A DNA stretch of 64,000 bases from Millisia brevis NBRC 105863 (GTDB lineage Bacteria; Actinomycetota; Actinomycetes; Mycobacteriales; Mycobacteriaceae): NCBI RefSeq assembly GCF_001552615.1, contig NZ_BCRN01000001.1, positions 124,001 through 188,000 of the forward strand, read 5' to 3'. Positions 1 through 8,250 of the stretch are shown here, piece after piece. The position numbers and the translations under genes are program-made. Numbering within the stretch: the stretch's first letter is position 1; every line of letters starts with the position of its first letter. The notes below the pieces were generated by a model, which saw nothing but the letters and a program-made list of their open reading frames with translations, was not told the DNA's origin and ran no database searches.

Positions 1-1093
1 TGGGTAGCATCACGATCACGCTCACCCCTTCGCCCACAACCGATTCCATCTGAACGGATCCGCCGTGCGCCTCGACGACGGCGGCGACGATCGACAGCCC
101 GAGCCCGGTGCCGCTGCGGGATTCACCACCCGACCCGGCCGCGCGGAAGAACCGATCGAATACTCGCTGCCGGTCGGCCTCGGGTAGGCCGGGACCCTCG
201 TCGCGCACCACCAGGCGCGCCGAACCGCCGTCGATCGTCACCCCGACGGCGGCCGATGTGCCGGTAGGGGTGTGCACGATGACGTTGGACAGCAGATTGT
301 CGGCCACCCGCCGCAATCGGTCGGCGTCGCCGATCACCGGAATCGGTTCCTCAGCGGTCAGCCGCCAGGCCCGATCGGGTGCCCGCACCCGGGCGGCGAC
401 CACGGCGTCGGCCACCACCTCACGCAGATCGACCGGCTGCCGCTCGAGGGGACGCCCTTCGTCGAGGCGGGCGAGCAATAGCAACTCGTCGACCAGTATC
501 CCCATCCGTTGCGCCTCGGCTTCGATACGGGCGAGGATCCTGGCCAACTCCGCCGGATCGTCGGCGCCGCCGCGGCGGAACAGTTCGGCGTAGCCTCGCA
601 CGGAGGCTATCGGGGTGCGCAGTTCGTGGGAGGCGTCGGCCACGAAGCGGCGCAGCCGATCCTCGGACCGTCGACGCTGATCGAACTCGGTTTCCAGTTG
701 CGCCAGCATCGCATTGAGCGTGTCGGCGAGCCGGCGGATCTCCACTCCGGGTGTCTCGACGACGATCCGAGTGCCCGATGCGGCGGTGTCGATCGACGCG
801 GCGGTCACCGAGATGTCCTCGAGCGGCCGCAATCCCCGCCGCAATACCCACCAGGTCAGCCCGCCCACCACCGCCAGGGCGACCGCCGTCGAGATCACCG
901 CCACCCCGGTCACCCGGGAGACCAGTTCGTCGACGGCCTCGGAGCCGCCGGCCGGTATGTCGCGGCGCCCGTCCAGCAGGGCCGCCCGGGTGGCGCCCAG
1001 GGCGAGGAAGAGTCCGAGCGCGAAGATTCCGACGATGCCGACCACGAGCCGAGTGCGCAGGGACCAGCGCGCACCCGGCCGTATGTCGATCAC
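1..1093 (-). CDS. Sensor histidine kinase, TrcS-like, 3' end outside window
   Basis: Membrane sensor kinase that would phosphorylate an OmpR-family regulator. Reading the minus strand gives 364 codons before the window edge: TM1 about residues 17-38, a very short external loop, TM2 64-84, HAMP to about 140, HisKA with phospho-acceptor His156 in SHELRTP, then an HATPase domain with N box (DNLLSN), DEGPGLP and GTGLGLSI. Only the last few residues are missing. The start is GTG 1093, because an in-frame TAG lies four codons upstream. No response regulator precedes it: the upstream gene is a thiolase. Its upstream element is nearly the same as that of the response regulator gene at 18951-19667, which is its best candidate partner (inference). 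Confidence 0.9.
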   Translation of the reverse strand, partial: MIDIRPGARWSLRTRLVVGIVGIFALGLFLALGATRAALLDGRRDIPAGGSEAVDELVSRVTGVAVISTAVALAVVGGLTWWVLRRGLRPLEDISVTAASIDTAASGTRIVVETPGVEIRRLADTLNAMLAQLETEFDQRRRSEDRLRRFVADASHELRTPIASVRGYAELFRRGGADDPAELARILARIEAEAQRMGILVDELLLLARLDEGRPLERQPVDLREVVADAVVAARVRAPDRAWRLTAEEPIPVIGDADRLRRVADNLLSNVIVHTPTGTSAAVGVTIDGGSARLVVRDEGPGLPEADRQRVFDRFFRAAGSGGESRSGTGLGLSIVAAVVEAHGGSVQMESVVGEGVSVIVMLP

Positions 1094-1156
1094 CCTCCAG
1101 TTCTATCGCCTCGCCGGCGCCGCGACCCCTCGGTCGGCCCCGGGAGAACTCTGTGA
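1094..1156 (-). promoter_or_regulatory. Two-part promoter element shared with the regulator at 19.7 kb
   Basis: On the minus strand TCACAGAGTTCTC (1156-1144) is followed 35 bases later by CGATAGAACTGGAGG (1108-1094), directly before GTG 1093. The same two words, 34 bases apart, precede the response regulator gene start at 19667. TAGAAC lies 6 bases before the start codon, the geometry of a leaderless -10, though its sixth base is C rather than T. The distal word could be an activator or autoregulatory site. Confidence 0.6.
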
Positions 1157-1167
1157 AGTTGCGCGGA

Positions 1168-2337
1168 TCAGAGCCGCTCGATGATGGTCGCGTTCGACAG
1201 GCCACCGGCCTCACACATCGTCTGCAGGGCATAGCGGCCGCCGGTGTCACGCAGTTCGTGGACCATCGTGGTCATGATCCGCGCGCCGCTCGCGCCGAGC
1301 GGATGCCCGATCGCGATCGCGCCGCCGCGAGGGTTGACCCGATCCAGGGGCACGCCCAGTTCGTCGGACCAGGCGAGTACGACCGAGGAGAACGCCTCGT
1401 TGATCTCGAACAGGTCGATGTCGTCGAGGGTCAATCCGGCCCTGGTCAACACCTTTCGCGTCGCGGGAATCACGGCGGTCAGCATCAGGAGCGGATCGTC
1501 ACCGGCCACCGCGAACGAGTGCAGCCGCGCGAGCGGGGTCAGACCGAGCCTTCGCGCGGTCTCGCTCGAGGTGATCAGCACCGCCGCACTGCCGTCATTG
1601 ATCTGACTGGCGTTGGCGGCGGTGATGTTCCAGCCGATCTCCGGGAACCGGGCGGCGATCCGCTCGTCGTAGTAGGCAGGCCGCAGGCCCGCGAGCAGGT
1701 CGAGGGTGCTGCCGGTGCGAATGCCTTCGTCGTGCGTCAGCCCCTGCAGCGGCGCCAGTTCGGCGTCGAACAGACCGTTCTTGGTCGCCTCGGCCGCCTT
1801 GGCGTGCGAGTCCAACGCGAATTGGTCCATCCGCGAGCGGGTCAGATTCCACCGTGCGGCGATCAGCTCCGCCGAGATCCCCTGTCCCACCATGCCGTCC
1901 GGATACCGCTCGGCGAATGCGGTACCCACCAGATCGGTCGCACCCTGCACATTCGACAGCATCGGAACTCGGCTCATCGATTCGAGCCCGGCGGCGATCA
2001 CCACGTCGTAGGCCCCGGCGATCACGCCCTGGGCGGCGAAGTGGATCGTCTGCTGGCTGCTGCCGCATTGCCGGTCGATCGTGGTGGCCGGCACCGATTC
2101 CGGGAATCCCGCGGCCAGCGCGGCCCGGCGGGTGATGTTGACCGCCTGCTCGCTCGACTGGGTCACCACACCGCCGATGACGTCGTCGATCAGCTCCGGG
2201 TCGATGCCGGTCCGCTCGACCAGCGCGCTCAGGGTACGGGCGAGCAGGTCGACCGGATGCACCTCGTGGAGGGCTCCGTTGAGCTTTCCCTTGCCGACCG
2301 GCGTTCGTACCGCGTCGACGATGACCGCATCCCGCAT
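1168..2337 (-). CDS. Acetyl-CoA C-acyltransferase (thiolase)
   Basis: Thiolase of the FadA type, 389 aa (usual family length), cleaving 3-ketoacyl-CoA with CoA in fatty-acid or side-chain beta-oxidation, or running the reverse condensation. Active-site Cys91 lies in DRQCGSSQQ; His345 in the GHPLGASGAR block and Cys375 in MCEAGG complete the triad. The latter replaces the usual CxGGG with CEAGG, as in some degradative thiolases. A leader with GGGGAGAGG precedes ATG 2337. It is divergent from an HxlR regulator, and the shared gap holds an operator-like palindrome, so substrate-responsive control is likely. Exact substrate cannot be read from the sequence. Confidence 0.92.
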   Translation of the reverse strand: MRDAVIVDAVRTPVGKGKLNGALHEVHPVDLLARTLSALVERTGIDPELIDDVIGGVVTQSSEQAVNITRRAALAAGFPESVPATTIDRQCGSSQQTIHFAAQGVIAGAYDVVIAAGLESMSRVPMLSNVQGATDLVGTAFAERYPDGMVGQGISAELIAARWNLTRSRMDQFALDSHAKAAEATKNGLFDAELAPLQGLTHDEGIRTGSTLDLLAGLRPAYYDERIAARFPEIGWNITAANASQINDGSAAVLITSSETARRLGLTPLARLHSFAVAGDDPLLMLTAVIPATRKVLTRAGLTLDDIDLFEINEAFSSVVLAWSDELGVPLDRVNPRGGAIAIGHPLGASGARIMTTMVHELRDTGGRYALQTMCEAGGLSNATIIERL

Positions 2338-2400
2338 GTCCGAGCCTCTCCCCTTGCTGGCTTCAGTTTAATTTAGTCAGATACCCGACGGTACCCCCTG

Positions 2401-2418
2401 ACTTCACTCGAGTAAAGT
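2401..2418. promoter_or_regulatory. Palindromic operator between thiolase and HxlR gene
   Basis: ACTTCACTCGAGTAAAGT is an 18-base dyad with a single mismatched pair (c/a). It sits in the divergent thiolase/HxlR gap, just upstream of the HxlR -10 box. HxlR proteins bind such dyads as dimers; autoregulation and control of the thiolase are inferred. Confidence 0.6.
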
Positions 2419-2423
2419 CCGGC

Positions 2424-2436
2424 TACCATCGATGAG
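2424..2436 (+). promoter_or_regulatory. -10 box (TACCAT) of a leaderless HxlR transcript
   Basis: TACCAT at 2424-2429 matches TANNNT and lies 7 bases before GTG 2437, so transcription would start at the start codon. Confidence 0.55.
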
Positions 2437-2922
2437 GTGCCCATGACCCTTCGCGGCCCACTCGCCGACAGAACCCGCTGGTCGACCGAGCAATGCTCGA
2501 TCGGCAAGGCGATGGACATCGTGGGGTCGCGCTCGGCGATGCTGATCCTGCGCGAGGCGTTCTACGGAACCACTCGCTTCGACGACTTCGCCCAGCGCGT
2601 CGGCATCAGCGATGCCGCAGCCGCCACCCGCCTCAAATCGTTGGTGGACAACGGCATCCTGACCAAGACTCCGTATCGGGAGCCCGGTCAGCGGGTGCGT
2701 CACGAGTACACCTTGACCGCCAAGGGGCGGGATCTGCTGCCGGCGGTGCTCGCGTTGATGCAGTGGGGAAATGCGTATCTGCAGGACGACGGTGGCCCGT
2801 TGTCCGTGGTCGACGCCGACACCGCGGAGGCCGTCTCGGTCGCTCCGCATACCGGGACCGGCGAGGTGGATCTCGATCGGATGGAGTTGCGGATCAACCC
2901 GCGGTGGGCCCGATCCCGATGA
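2437..2922 (+). CDS. HxlR-family transcriptional regulator
   Basis: Winged-helix regulator of 161 aa. The core has the HxlR signature: CSIGKAMDIVGSRSAMLILREA, then a recognition region (DFAQRVGISDAAAATRLKSLV) and a wing (YREPGQRVRHEYTLTAKG). The conserved Cys near residue 20 sits where redox- or aldehyde-sensing HxlR proteins carry their reactive Cys. GTG 2437 is chosen because of the leaderless -10 box; ATG 2443 is the alternative. It is divergent from the thiolase, and its stop overlaps the AlkA-like gene by 4 bases (ATGA), so it heads a three-gene unit running to 4852. Confidence 0.88.
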   Translation: MPMTLRGPLADRTRWSTEQCSIGKAMDIVGSRSAMLILREAFYGTTRFDDFAQRVGISDAAAATRLKSLVDNGILTKTPYREPGQRVRHEYTLTAKGRDLLPAVLALMQWGNAYLQDDGGPLSVVDADTAEAVSVAPHTGTGEVDLDRMELRINPRWARSR

Positions 2923-3857
2923 GTGAAGCCGGCGAGCGCACCGTCGCCCATCGGGTGATTCGCTCCGTCGACGGCCGCCCGCTCACACCGGCGATCAGCC
3001 TCCTGCCGCTGCGCCGCGGGCCGGGTGACCCGACCTTCCACATCGAGCCGGACGGCACGATCTGGCGGACCAGCCGCCTCGACAGTGGTCCGGTGACCTA
3101 TCGGGTGCGCGCCCTCGATGCGCATGCTGTCGATGTCGACGTGCGGGGCCCCGGTGGCGCCGAGTTGCTCGATACCGCAGATCGCCTGCTCGGGGCGAAC
3201 GACGACGATGCCGGCTTCACCCCGGACCACCCGACCCTGATAGCCGCGCGGCGCCGCCATCCCCATGTGCGCCTGGGCCGTACCGACCGGGTGCTGGAGG
3301 CGCTGGTACCGGCGATCCTCGAACAGCGCGTCACCGGCAAGGAGGCCTTTGCGTCCTGGCGCCAATTGGTGAACCGATACGGCAGTGCAGCCCCCGGACC
3401 GGCCCCGACCGGAATGATGGTGGCGCCCTCGGCCGACACGTGGCGAACCGTGCCGTCCTGGGGCTTTCATCGCGCCGGCGTCGATCCCGGCCGCGCGAAG
3501 ACGATCGTGCGCGCCGCCGGCCTGGCCGATCGCCTCGAGAAGTTGACCGACCGGCCGACGGTCGACGGCCGACGCGCCCTGCAGTCCCTGCCGGGCATCG
3601 GGATCTGGACCGCGGCCGAGGTCGCCCAACGCGCCTGGGGTGATCCGGATGCGTTGTCGGTGGGAGATTTTCACCTGTCCCGTGTCGTCGGCGTGGCGCT
3701 GACCGGCAGCGGCATGACCGACGAGGAGATGGTCGCCTACCTCGAGCCGATGCGGCCGCACCGGTACCGTGTGGTGCGGCTATTGGAACTGACCGGGCTC
3801 GGTTGGGAGCCGCGCCGTGCACCGCGTGCGGCGATCACCGACCACAGAGGGCACTGA
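2919..3857 (+). CDS. DNA-3-methyladenine glycosylase, AlkA-like (HhH-GPD)
   Basis: Base-excision glycosylase, 312 aa, removing alkylated purines. The N-terminal half (to about 110) is a divergent AlkA-N-like beta domain. The C-terminal half has the helix-hairpin-helix LPGIGIWTAAEVAQRAWG and, 12 residues later, SVGDFHL with the catalytic Asp. No FeS cluster cysteines follow, which fits AlkA/MAG rather than EndoIII. Start ATG 2919 overlaps the HxlR stop; the stop overlaps the next start (TGATG). Translational coupling with an HxlR regulator suggests a response to reactive electrophiles or aldehydes (inference). Confidence 0.88.
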   Translation: MSEAGERTVAHRVIRSVDGRPLTPAISLLPLRRGPGDPTFHIEPDGTIWRTSRLDSGPVTYRVRALDAHAVDVDVRGPGGAELLDTADRLLGANDDDAGFTPDHPTLIAARRRHPHVRLGRTDRVLEALVPAILEQRVTGKEAFASWRQLVNRYGSAAPGPAPTGMMVAPSADTWRTVPSWGFHRAGVDPGRAKTIVRAAGLADRLEKLTDRPTVDGRRALQSLPGIGIWTAAEVAQRAWGDPDALSVGDFHLSRVVGVALTGSGMTDEEMVAYLEPMRPHRYRVVRLLELTGLGWEPRRAPRAAITDHRGH

Positions 3858-4852
3858 TGCGCTTGACATTCCCCCGTCGACGGACGCTGCTGATCGGTGC
3901 TGCGGTGCTGACGAGTGTCGGCGTGGTTGCCGCGGCCGGGATGCTGTGGTGGAAGCCGTGGGCGCCGCGGGTCGAGGTGGTCGATCCGGGCCCGTCCGGT
4001 ACGCGCATCGACGCGGCCGGTGTCGTCGGGAATTACTATCCGGCCGAAGGGGATCCGGCGCCGGGCATCCTGGTGTTGGGCGGCTCGGAGGGCGGGATCT
4101 CCGCCGGCGCGGACGCGGTGGCCCGGGCGCTGCACGCGGAGGGCTTCTCCGCGTTGGCCCTGCGCTACTTCGGCGACGCCGGCGGCACCACCCGGATGTC
4201 GGAGATTCCGCTGGAGATCTTCGACCGCGGCATCGACTGGTTGGCCGACCAACCGCAGGTATTGCCCGACCGGTTGGGGGTGGTCGGAGGTTCGAAGGGC
4301 GGCGAGGCGGCCGTGCTGCTCGGCAGCCGACGACCCGACCTGCGGGCAGTGGTCGGGCTGACCCCGTCGCACGTCGTCTGGCAGGGCTTCGACCTCGGAT
4401 CCCCGTGGCGCTCGGTCGGATCCACGTGGAGCAGCGACGGCGTCGGCGTGCCCTATCTGCCGAATGGGCGGTATTCACCGGGCGGGGATCTGGTCGACAT
4501 GTACCGCGACGGGCTCGCCGCGCTTTCCGACCATTCGGAGGCGATCATTCCGGTCGAACGGTCGACCGCGCCGTATCTGTTGGTCTGCGGGGAGTCGGAC
4601 ATCCTGTGGCCCGCCTGCGCGATGTCGCAGCAGGTGGCGCAGCGCGCGGCCACCTTCGGTGGGCCCCCGGTCACGGTGTTGAGCTACCCGGATTCGGGGC
4701 ATCTCGGCGTGGGTCCGCCGGTATCGGCCGACAGTCCCTCCTACGAGCGCCTGGCCGACGTCGGTGGCACCGTCGAGGGCAACGCCGCGGCGCGCGCGGA
4801 TTCGTGGCCGCGGATCGTCGCCTTCCTGCGCGATCACCTCGCGACCGGCTGA
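3857..4852 (+). CDS. Membrane-anchored acyl-CoA thioesterase/BAAT-like hydrolase
   Basis: Alpha/beta hydrolase of 331 aa with an N-terminal signal/anchor (RRR followed by a hydrophobic run at about 10-30), so it probably acts outside the membrane. The nucleophile elbow is GGSKGGE (Ser146), the hallmark of the BAAT C-terminal/dienelactone-hydrolase-like group, preceded by the oxyanion strand ILVLGGSEGG. The likely acid is in LLVCGESDILWP and the His in YPDSGHLG. The BAAT N-terminal domain is absent. Substrate could be an acyl thioester or another ester. Its start overlaps the AlkA-like gene. Confidence 0.78.
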   Translation: MRLTFPRRRTLLIGAAVLTSVGVVAAAGMLWWKPWAPRVEVVDPGPSGTRIDAAGVVGNYYPAEGDPAPGILVLGGSEGGISAGADAVARALHAEGFSALALRYFGDAGGTTRMSEIPLEIFDRGIDWLADQPQVLPDRLGVVGGSKGGEAAVLLGSRRPDLRAVVGLTPSHVVWQGFDLGSPWRSVGSTWSSDGVGVPYLPNGRYSPGGDLVDMYRDGLAALSDHSEAIIPVERSTAPYLLVCGESDILWPACAMSQQVAQRAATFGGPPVTVLSYPDSGHLGVGPPVSADSPSYERLADVGGTVEGNAAARADSWPRIVAFLRDHLATG

Positions 4853-4862
4853 GCGGGTAGCG

Positions 4863-5384
4863 CTACTCGCCGTCCGCCGCGCGCAGACAGGCCTCGACAG
4901 TCGGCATCGTGCCGGTGAGCGCATGCGCCCCGGCCACCAACTGCGCGCACAGTCGGGCGCGCTCCGCGTCGGCCATGCCGGGGAACAGTGCCCGCTCGAT
5001 CCTGCCGACCTCGGCGCAGCGCTCGGCCAGATGGTCGCGCCCCGACGGGGTCAGGTCGACGACGCGGCGCCGCCGATCGGTGGGGTCGGCTCGGCGGACC
5101 ACCAGGTCGGCCGCCTCGAGGTCGTCGAGCAGATAGGTCATCACGGTCCGGTCGATCCCCAGGTACTGGGCGAGGGCGGCCTGGCTGCGGTGATCACCGC
5201 GGGCGAGGGCGAGCAACACCTGGTGCCCGCGCTGACCGTGCGGCAGATCGCTCATCAGCGCCGAGAGCCGGCCACGGTACTCCCGGCCGAGGACGTCGAG
5301 CGCCCAACCCAGTTCCATCGAGGCATCGGAACCGAGCGGGGCCGGTACCGGCTGCCCCGTGTCGGTATCCGCGGCCGATGTCAT
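4863..5384 (-). CDS. MarR-family transcriptional regulator
   Basis: Winged-helix dimeric regulator, 173 aa from ATG 5384. Helix-turn-helix residues lie in SQAALAQYLGIDRTVMTYLLDDLEAADLV, with the MarR wing RRADPTDRRRRVVDLTPSG. The start is set at 5384 because TATGCT (complement 5391-5396) lies 6 bases upstream, the leaderless geometry; ATG 5405 would add seven residues. It is divergent from the flavoenzyme operon at 5483, which is its likely target, through the dyad around 5421-5449. Confidence 0.88.
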   Translation of the reverse strand: MTSAADTDTGQPVPAPLGSDASMELGWALDVLGREYRGRLSALMSDLPHGQRGHQVLLALARGDHRSQAALAQYLGIDRTVMTYLLDDLEAADLVVRRADPTDRRRRVVDLTPSGRDHLAERCAEVGRIERALFPGMADAERARLCAQLVAGAHALTGTMPTVEACLRAADGE

Positions 5385-5420
5385 GTACCGAGCATACGCC
5401 TTCATCGGTCGGGAATATCG

Positions 5421-5455
5421 TCTGTCTAGAATACGATCTAACCAACAGATAAATT
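5421..5455. promoter_or_regulatory. Divergent MarR/flavoenzyme control region with dyads
   Basis: TAGA-N6-TCTA at 5427-5440 is nested in TCTGT-N19-ACAGA (5421-5449). TAAATT at 5450-5455 is a fair -10 for the rightward gene, and TATTCT (complement 5428-5433) for a leftward promoter. A MarR dimer here would block both directions (inference). Confidence 0.45.
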
Positions 5456-5482
5456 GTTCGACGGGTCAACAGAGGGGCACCG

Positions 5483-7351
5483 ATGGTCGCGGATATCGGC
5501 ATCGCACTACGGGCGGACGCGGATGGTGTCGCCGACGCCGCGGACCTGGCGAACGCCGCCGAACGCGCGGGGCTGTCCCTCGTGGTGCTGCTTCCGGCGG
5601 TCGACGCACCCGATGCCGACGTGTGGACGATGGCGAGTTGGGTGGCCGCCCGCACCGCGACGATCTCGATCGGCATCGATCCGCACCCACCGACGGTCGA
5701 CGGGCTTGCGGGGATGCCGTTTCGCCGGGTGGTCGCCCGAGCGGTGGAGAGCCTGGAGGCCCTCGTCCCCGGACGGCTGATCACCGACCCCGATCGCTGG
5801 ACGGTCACCGATCACCTCGACGCCGCGGCCGCCCGATCCGCCGACGCGAGCGAGCGCGCGATCGTCGTACCGGTGACCTCGATCGACGAGATCGACGCCC
5901 TCGCCGCCACCGCCCGCACCACCGGTATAACCGGCGGCCCGTCCGCCGACCGCCCGCTCGCGGCGCGGCTGCGACGCGCGGCAGGCATCGACTACGACGG
6001 GGTTCCCGGATCGCTGCGCGCATCGGCGATCGAGCCGGGCGATCCGGCCTTCCCCACCGTCTCCTCGACGTACATGCGCGGCGGTCGGCCGGGGCTGGTG
6101 CTGCGGCCGCGCACGGTTGCCGAGGTCGGCGACGCGCTGGCCTTCGCCGCCCGGCATCCGCACCTGCCGTTCGGCCTGCGCAGCGCGGGCCACGGCATCA
6201 GCGGTCGGTCGACCAATCGCGACGGGTTGATCCTCGACATGGGCGGCTGGAATCAGATCGAGATGCTCGACGCCGAGCGCGGTCTGGTCCGGGTGGGGCC
6301 CGGCGCCACCTGGAAGCAGGTCTCCCGAGCACTGGAGCCGTACGGACGGGCGATCGGTTCGGGTGACTACGGCGGCGTCGGGGTCGGCGGTCTGGCCACC
6401 GCCGGCGGCGTCGGATTCCTCTCCCGTTCCCAGGGATTGACGCTGGACATGATCACCGCCGTCGAACTGGTGTTGCCGGACGGGACCCCGGTACGCGCCA
6501 CGGCCGAGGATCACCCCGACCTGTTCTGGGCGATGCGCGGCGCCGGGGCGAACTTCGGGGTGGCGACGGCGTTCGAATTCACCGCACCCCGGCTGGGATC
6601 GGTCGGCTGGGCGCAATTGGCGGTGGTCGTCGACGACCTCGGCGACGCCCTGGCGCAGTATCTGCACGTCCAGAACGACAGTCCCCGCGACACGGTGATC
6701 TTTGCGCTCACCGGTCGCCCGCGTCCCGGCGAGCCGACGGTCCTGCAGTTCTACGGCATGGTCGCCGACGACGACCCGGGCACGATCCTCGAACGCCTGA
6801 CCCCGTTCGCCCGGATCGGCACGCTGGTGCAGCAGCAGGTGGTGCTGACCCCCTACGCGGACGTGTTGGCCACCGCGCCCGACCCGGGGCCGGGCGGGCA
6901 CCGATCCAATCGAGAGGTTCGGTCGCGCTCGGGCCTGCTGTCAGCCAACCGATCCGACGAGTTCGATGACTTCGCCCGGGCTGCAGCCGATTTCATTGCC
7001 GGCGGGGCGACGTACTTCTTCCAGTTCCGCGCGATGGGTGGCGCGATCGGCGACACGCCGGCCGACGCCACCGCCTTCGCCCACCGTGACGCCGCGTTCT
7101 CGGTCGCCGCGCTCGGCGCCAACGACCAGCGTCTCGACCGCGGCTGGGCGCCCCTGCGCGGATATATGGACGGCACCTATCTCAGCTTCGAAACCGACCG
7201 CTCACCGGAACGTCTCGTCGACGCCTTCGGCGCGCGCGGCCTCGCCCGTTTGACCGCCCTGAAGCGGCACTACGACCCGGGAAATCTGTTGAGCGACAAC
7301 TTCGCTCTCGGTCCGGCCGTCGCCGCGACCCACGAGGAGGAACTCCGATGA
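5483..7351 (+). CDS. FAD-linked oxidoreductase (BBE type) with a shortened luciferase-like N-terminal domain
   Basis: A 622 aa fusion. Residues about 1-170 resemble half a luciferase-like monooxygenase barrel (GLSLVVLLPAVDAPDADVWTM.., AARTATISIGIDP). Residues about 190-370 are a PCMH-type FAD domain with SAGHGISG (His237, the usual 8-alpha-histidyl attachment site) and a glycine-rich VGVGGLATAGGVG; the second (cysteinyl) FAD link of bicovalent BBE enzymes is absent. The C-terminus has the BBE tail YDPGNLLSDNF. It probably oxidises an alcohol or sugar-like substrate. ATG 5483 has an AGAGGGGC leader, and the stop overlaps the next gene (ATGA), itself a full luciferase-like protein. Confidence 0.85.
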   Translation: MVADIGIALRADADGVADAADLANAAERAGLSLVVLLPAVDAPDADVWTMASWVAARTATISIGIDPHPPTVDGLAGMPFRRVVARAVESLEALVPGRLITDPDRWTVTDHLDAAAARSADASERAIVVPVTSIDEIDALAATARTTGITGGPSADRPLAARLRRAAGIDYDGVPGSLRASAIEPGDPAFPTVSSTYMRGGRPGLVLRPRTVAEVGDALAFAARHPHLPFGLRSAGHGISGRSTNRDGLILDMGGWNQIEMLDAERGLVRVGPGATWKQVSRALEPYGRAIGSGDYGGVGVGGLATAGGVGFLSRSQGLTLDMITAVELVLPDGTPVRATAEDHPDLFWAMRGAGANFGVATAFEFTAPRLGSVGWAQLAVVVDDLGDALAQYLHVQNDSPRDTVIFALTGRPRPGEPTVLQFYGMVADDDPGTILERLTPFARIGTLVQQQVVLTPYADVLATAPDPGPGGHRSNREVRSRSGLLSANRSDEFDDFARAAADFIAGGATYFFQFRAMGGAIGDTPADATAFAHRDAAFSVAALGANDQRLDRGWAPLRGYMDGTYLSFETDRSPERLVDAFGARGLARLTALKRHYDPGNLLSDNFALGPAVAATHEEELR

Positions 7352-8250
7352 CCGACTACGGACACGACCCGATGTTCGGCACCTTCGTCACTCCGACCGC
7401 CGACAACCCCGGCCACGTACTGGAACTGGCCCAGCTGGCCGACCGCTCCGGCCTGGACATCGTCACCTTCCAGGACCATCCCTACCAGCCGCGCTTCCTG
7501 GACACCCAGACGCTGATGAGCGTGGTCGGCGCGCGCACCCACAATGTCGCCATCGCGGCCAATGTCACCAATCTGCCGCTGCGACCGCCCCTGCTCCTGG
7601 CCAAGGCGACGGCGACCCTGGACCTGCTGACCGAGGGCCGGGTGGTCCTCGGCCTCGGGGCCGGTGCGTTCTGGGACGCGATCGTGGCGATGGGGGCGCA
7701 GCGGCTGACTCCGGGGCAGTCGCTGACCGCCGTCGGGGAGGCGATCGACCTGATCCGGCAGTCCTGGGATACCACCGCCAAGGGCGGAATCTTCTTCGAG
7801 GGCAAGCAGTATCAGGTCTCGGGGGCACGCCGAGGACCGGCGCCGGCGCATCCGGTGCCGATCTGGGTCGGCGGCTACGGGCCGCGCATGCTCGACCTGA
7901 TCGGCCGCACCGCGGACGGCTGGGTGCCCTCGATCAGCTACCTGCCCAAGGGGGTCGACTCGCTACCGGAGTTGAACGCCCGAATCGACGACGGCGCCGA
8001 GGCCGCCGGCCGCGAGCCGACCGCGATCCGCCGGGTGGTCGGACTGATGGGTGGCGAGTTCACCCCGACCGTCGGCGACGAGTTGCTGCACGGGCCCGTG
8101 GATCTGTGGGTCGACCAGCTCACCGATCTGGCTGTCGAGCACGGGATCAGCGCCTTCCTGCTCGGGACCGACGACCCGGACGTCACCGCGCGCTACGCCG
8201 ACGAGGTTGTGCCGGCCGTCCGGGAGCGGGTGGCCGCCTCGCGGGCCTGA
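7348..8250 (+). CDS. LLM-class flavin-dependent oxidoreductase
   Basis: F420- or FMN-dependent oxidoreductase of the bacterial-luciferase superfamily, 300 aa. Typical blocks: GTFVTPTADNPGHVLELAQLADRSG, FQDHPYQPRFLDTQTLMSVVGART, LTEGRVVLGLGAGAFW, and VPIWVGGYGPRMLDLIGRTADGW. The nitro/ring substrate and cofactor cannot be told from sequence; F420 is plausible in this lineage. It is translationally coupled to the preceding flavoenzyme fusion. Its 3' end overlaps the convergent hydrolase gene by 58 bases. Confidence 0.9.
   Translation: MTDYGHDPMFGTFVTPTADNPGHVLELAQLADRSGLDIVTFQDHPYQPRFLDTQTLMSVVGARTHNVAIAANVTNLPLRPPLLLAKATATLDLLTEGRVVLGLGAGAFWDAIVAMGAQRLTPGQSLTAVGEAIDLIRQSWDTTAKGGIFFEGKQYQVSGARRGPAPAHPVPIWVGGYGPRMLDLIGRTADGWVPSISYLPKGVDSLPELNARIDDGAEAAGREPTAIRRVVGLMGGEFTPTVGDELLHGPVDLWVDQLTDLAVEHGISAFLLGTDDPDVTARYADEVVPAVRERVAASRA

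Noticed and set aside
420-1250. Long minus-strand frame over the kinase
   Set aside because: Arg/Gly-rich shadow; the kinase motifs are in a different minus-strand frame running off the window edge.
3437-3643. Small plus-strand frame inside the AlkA-like gene
   Set aside because: Arg-rich shadow frame with no independent start signal.
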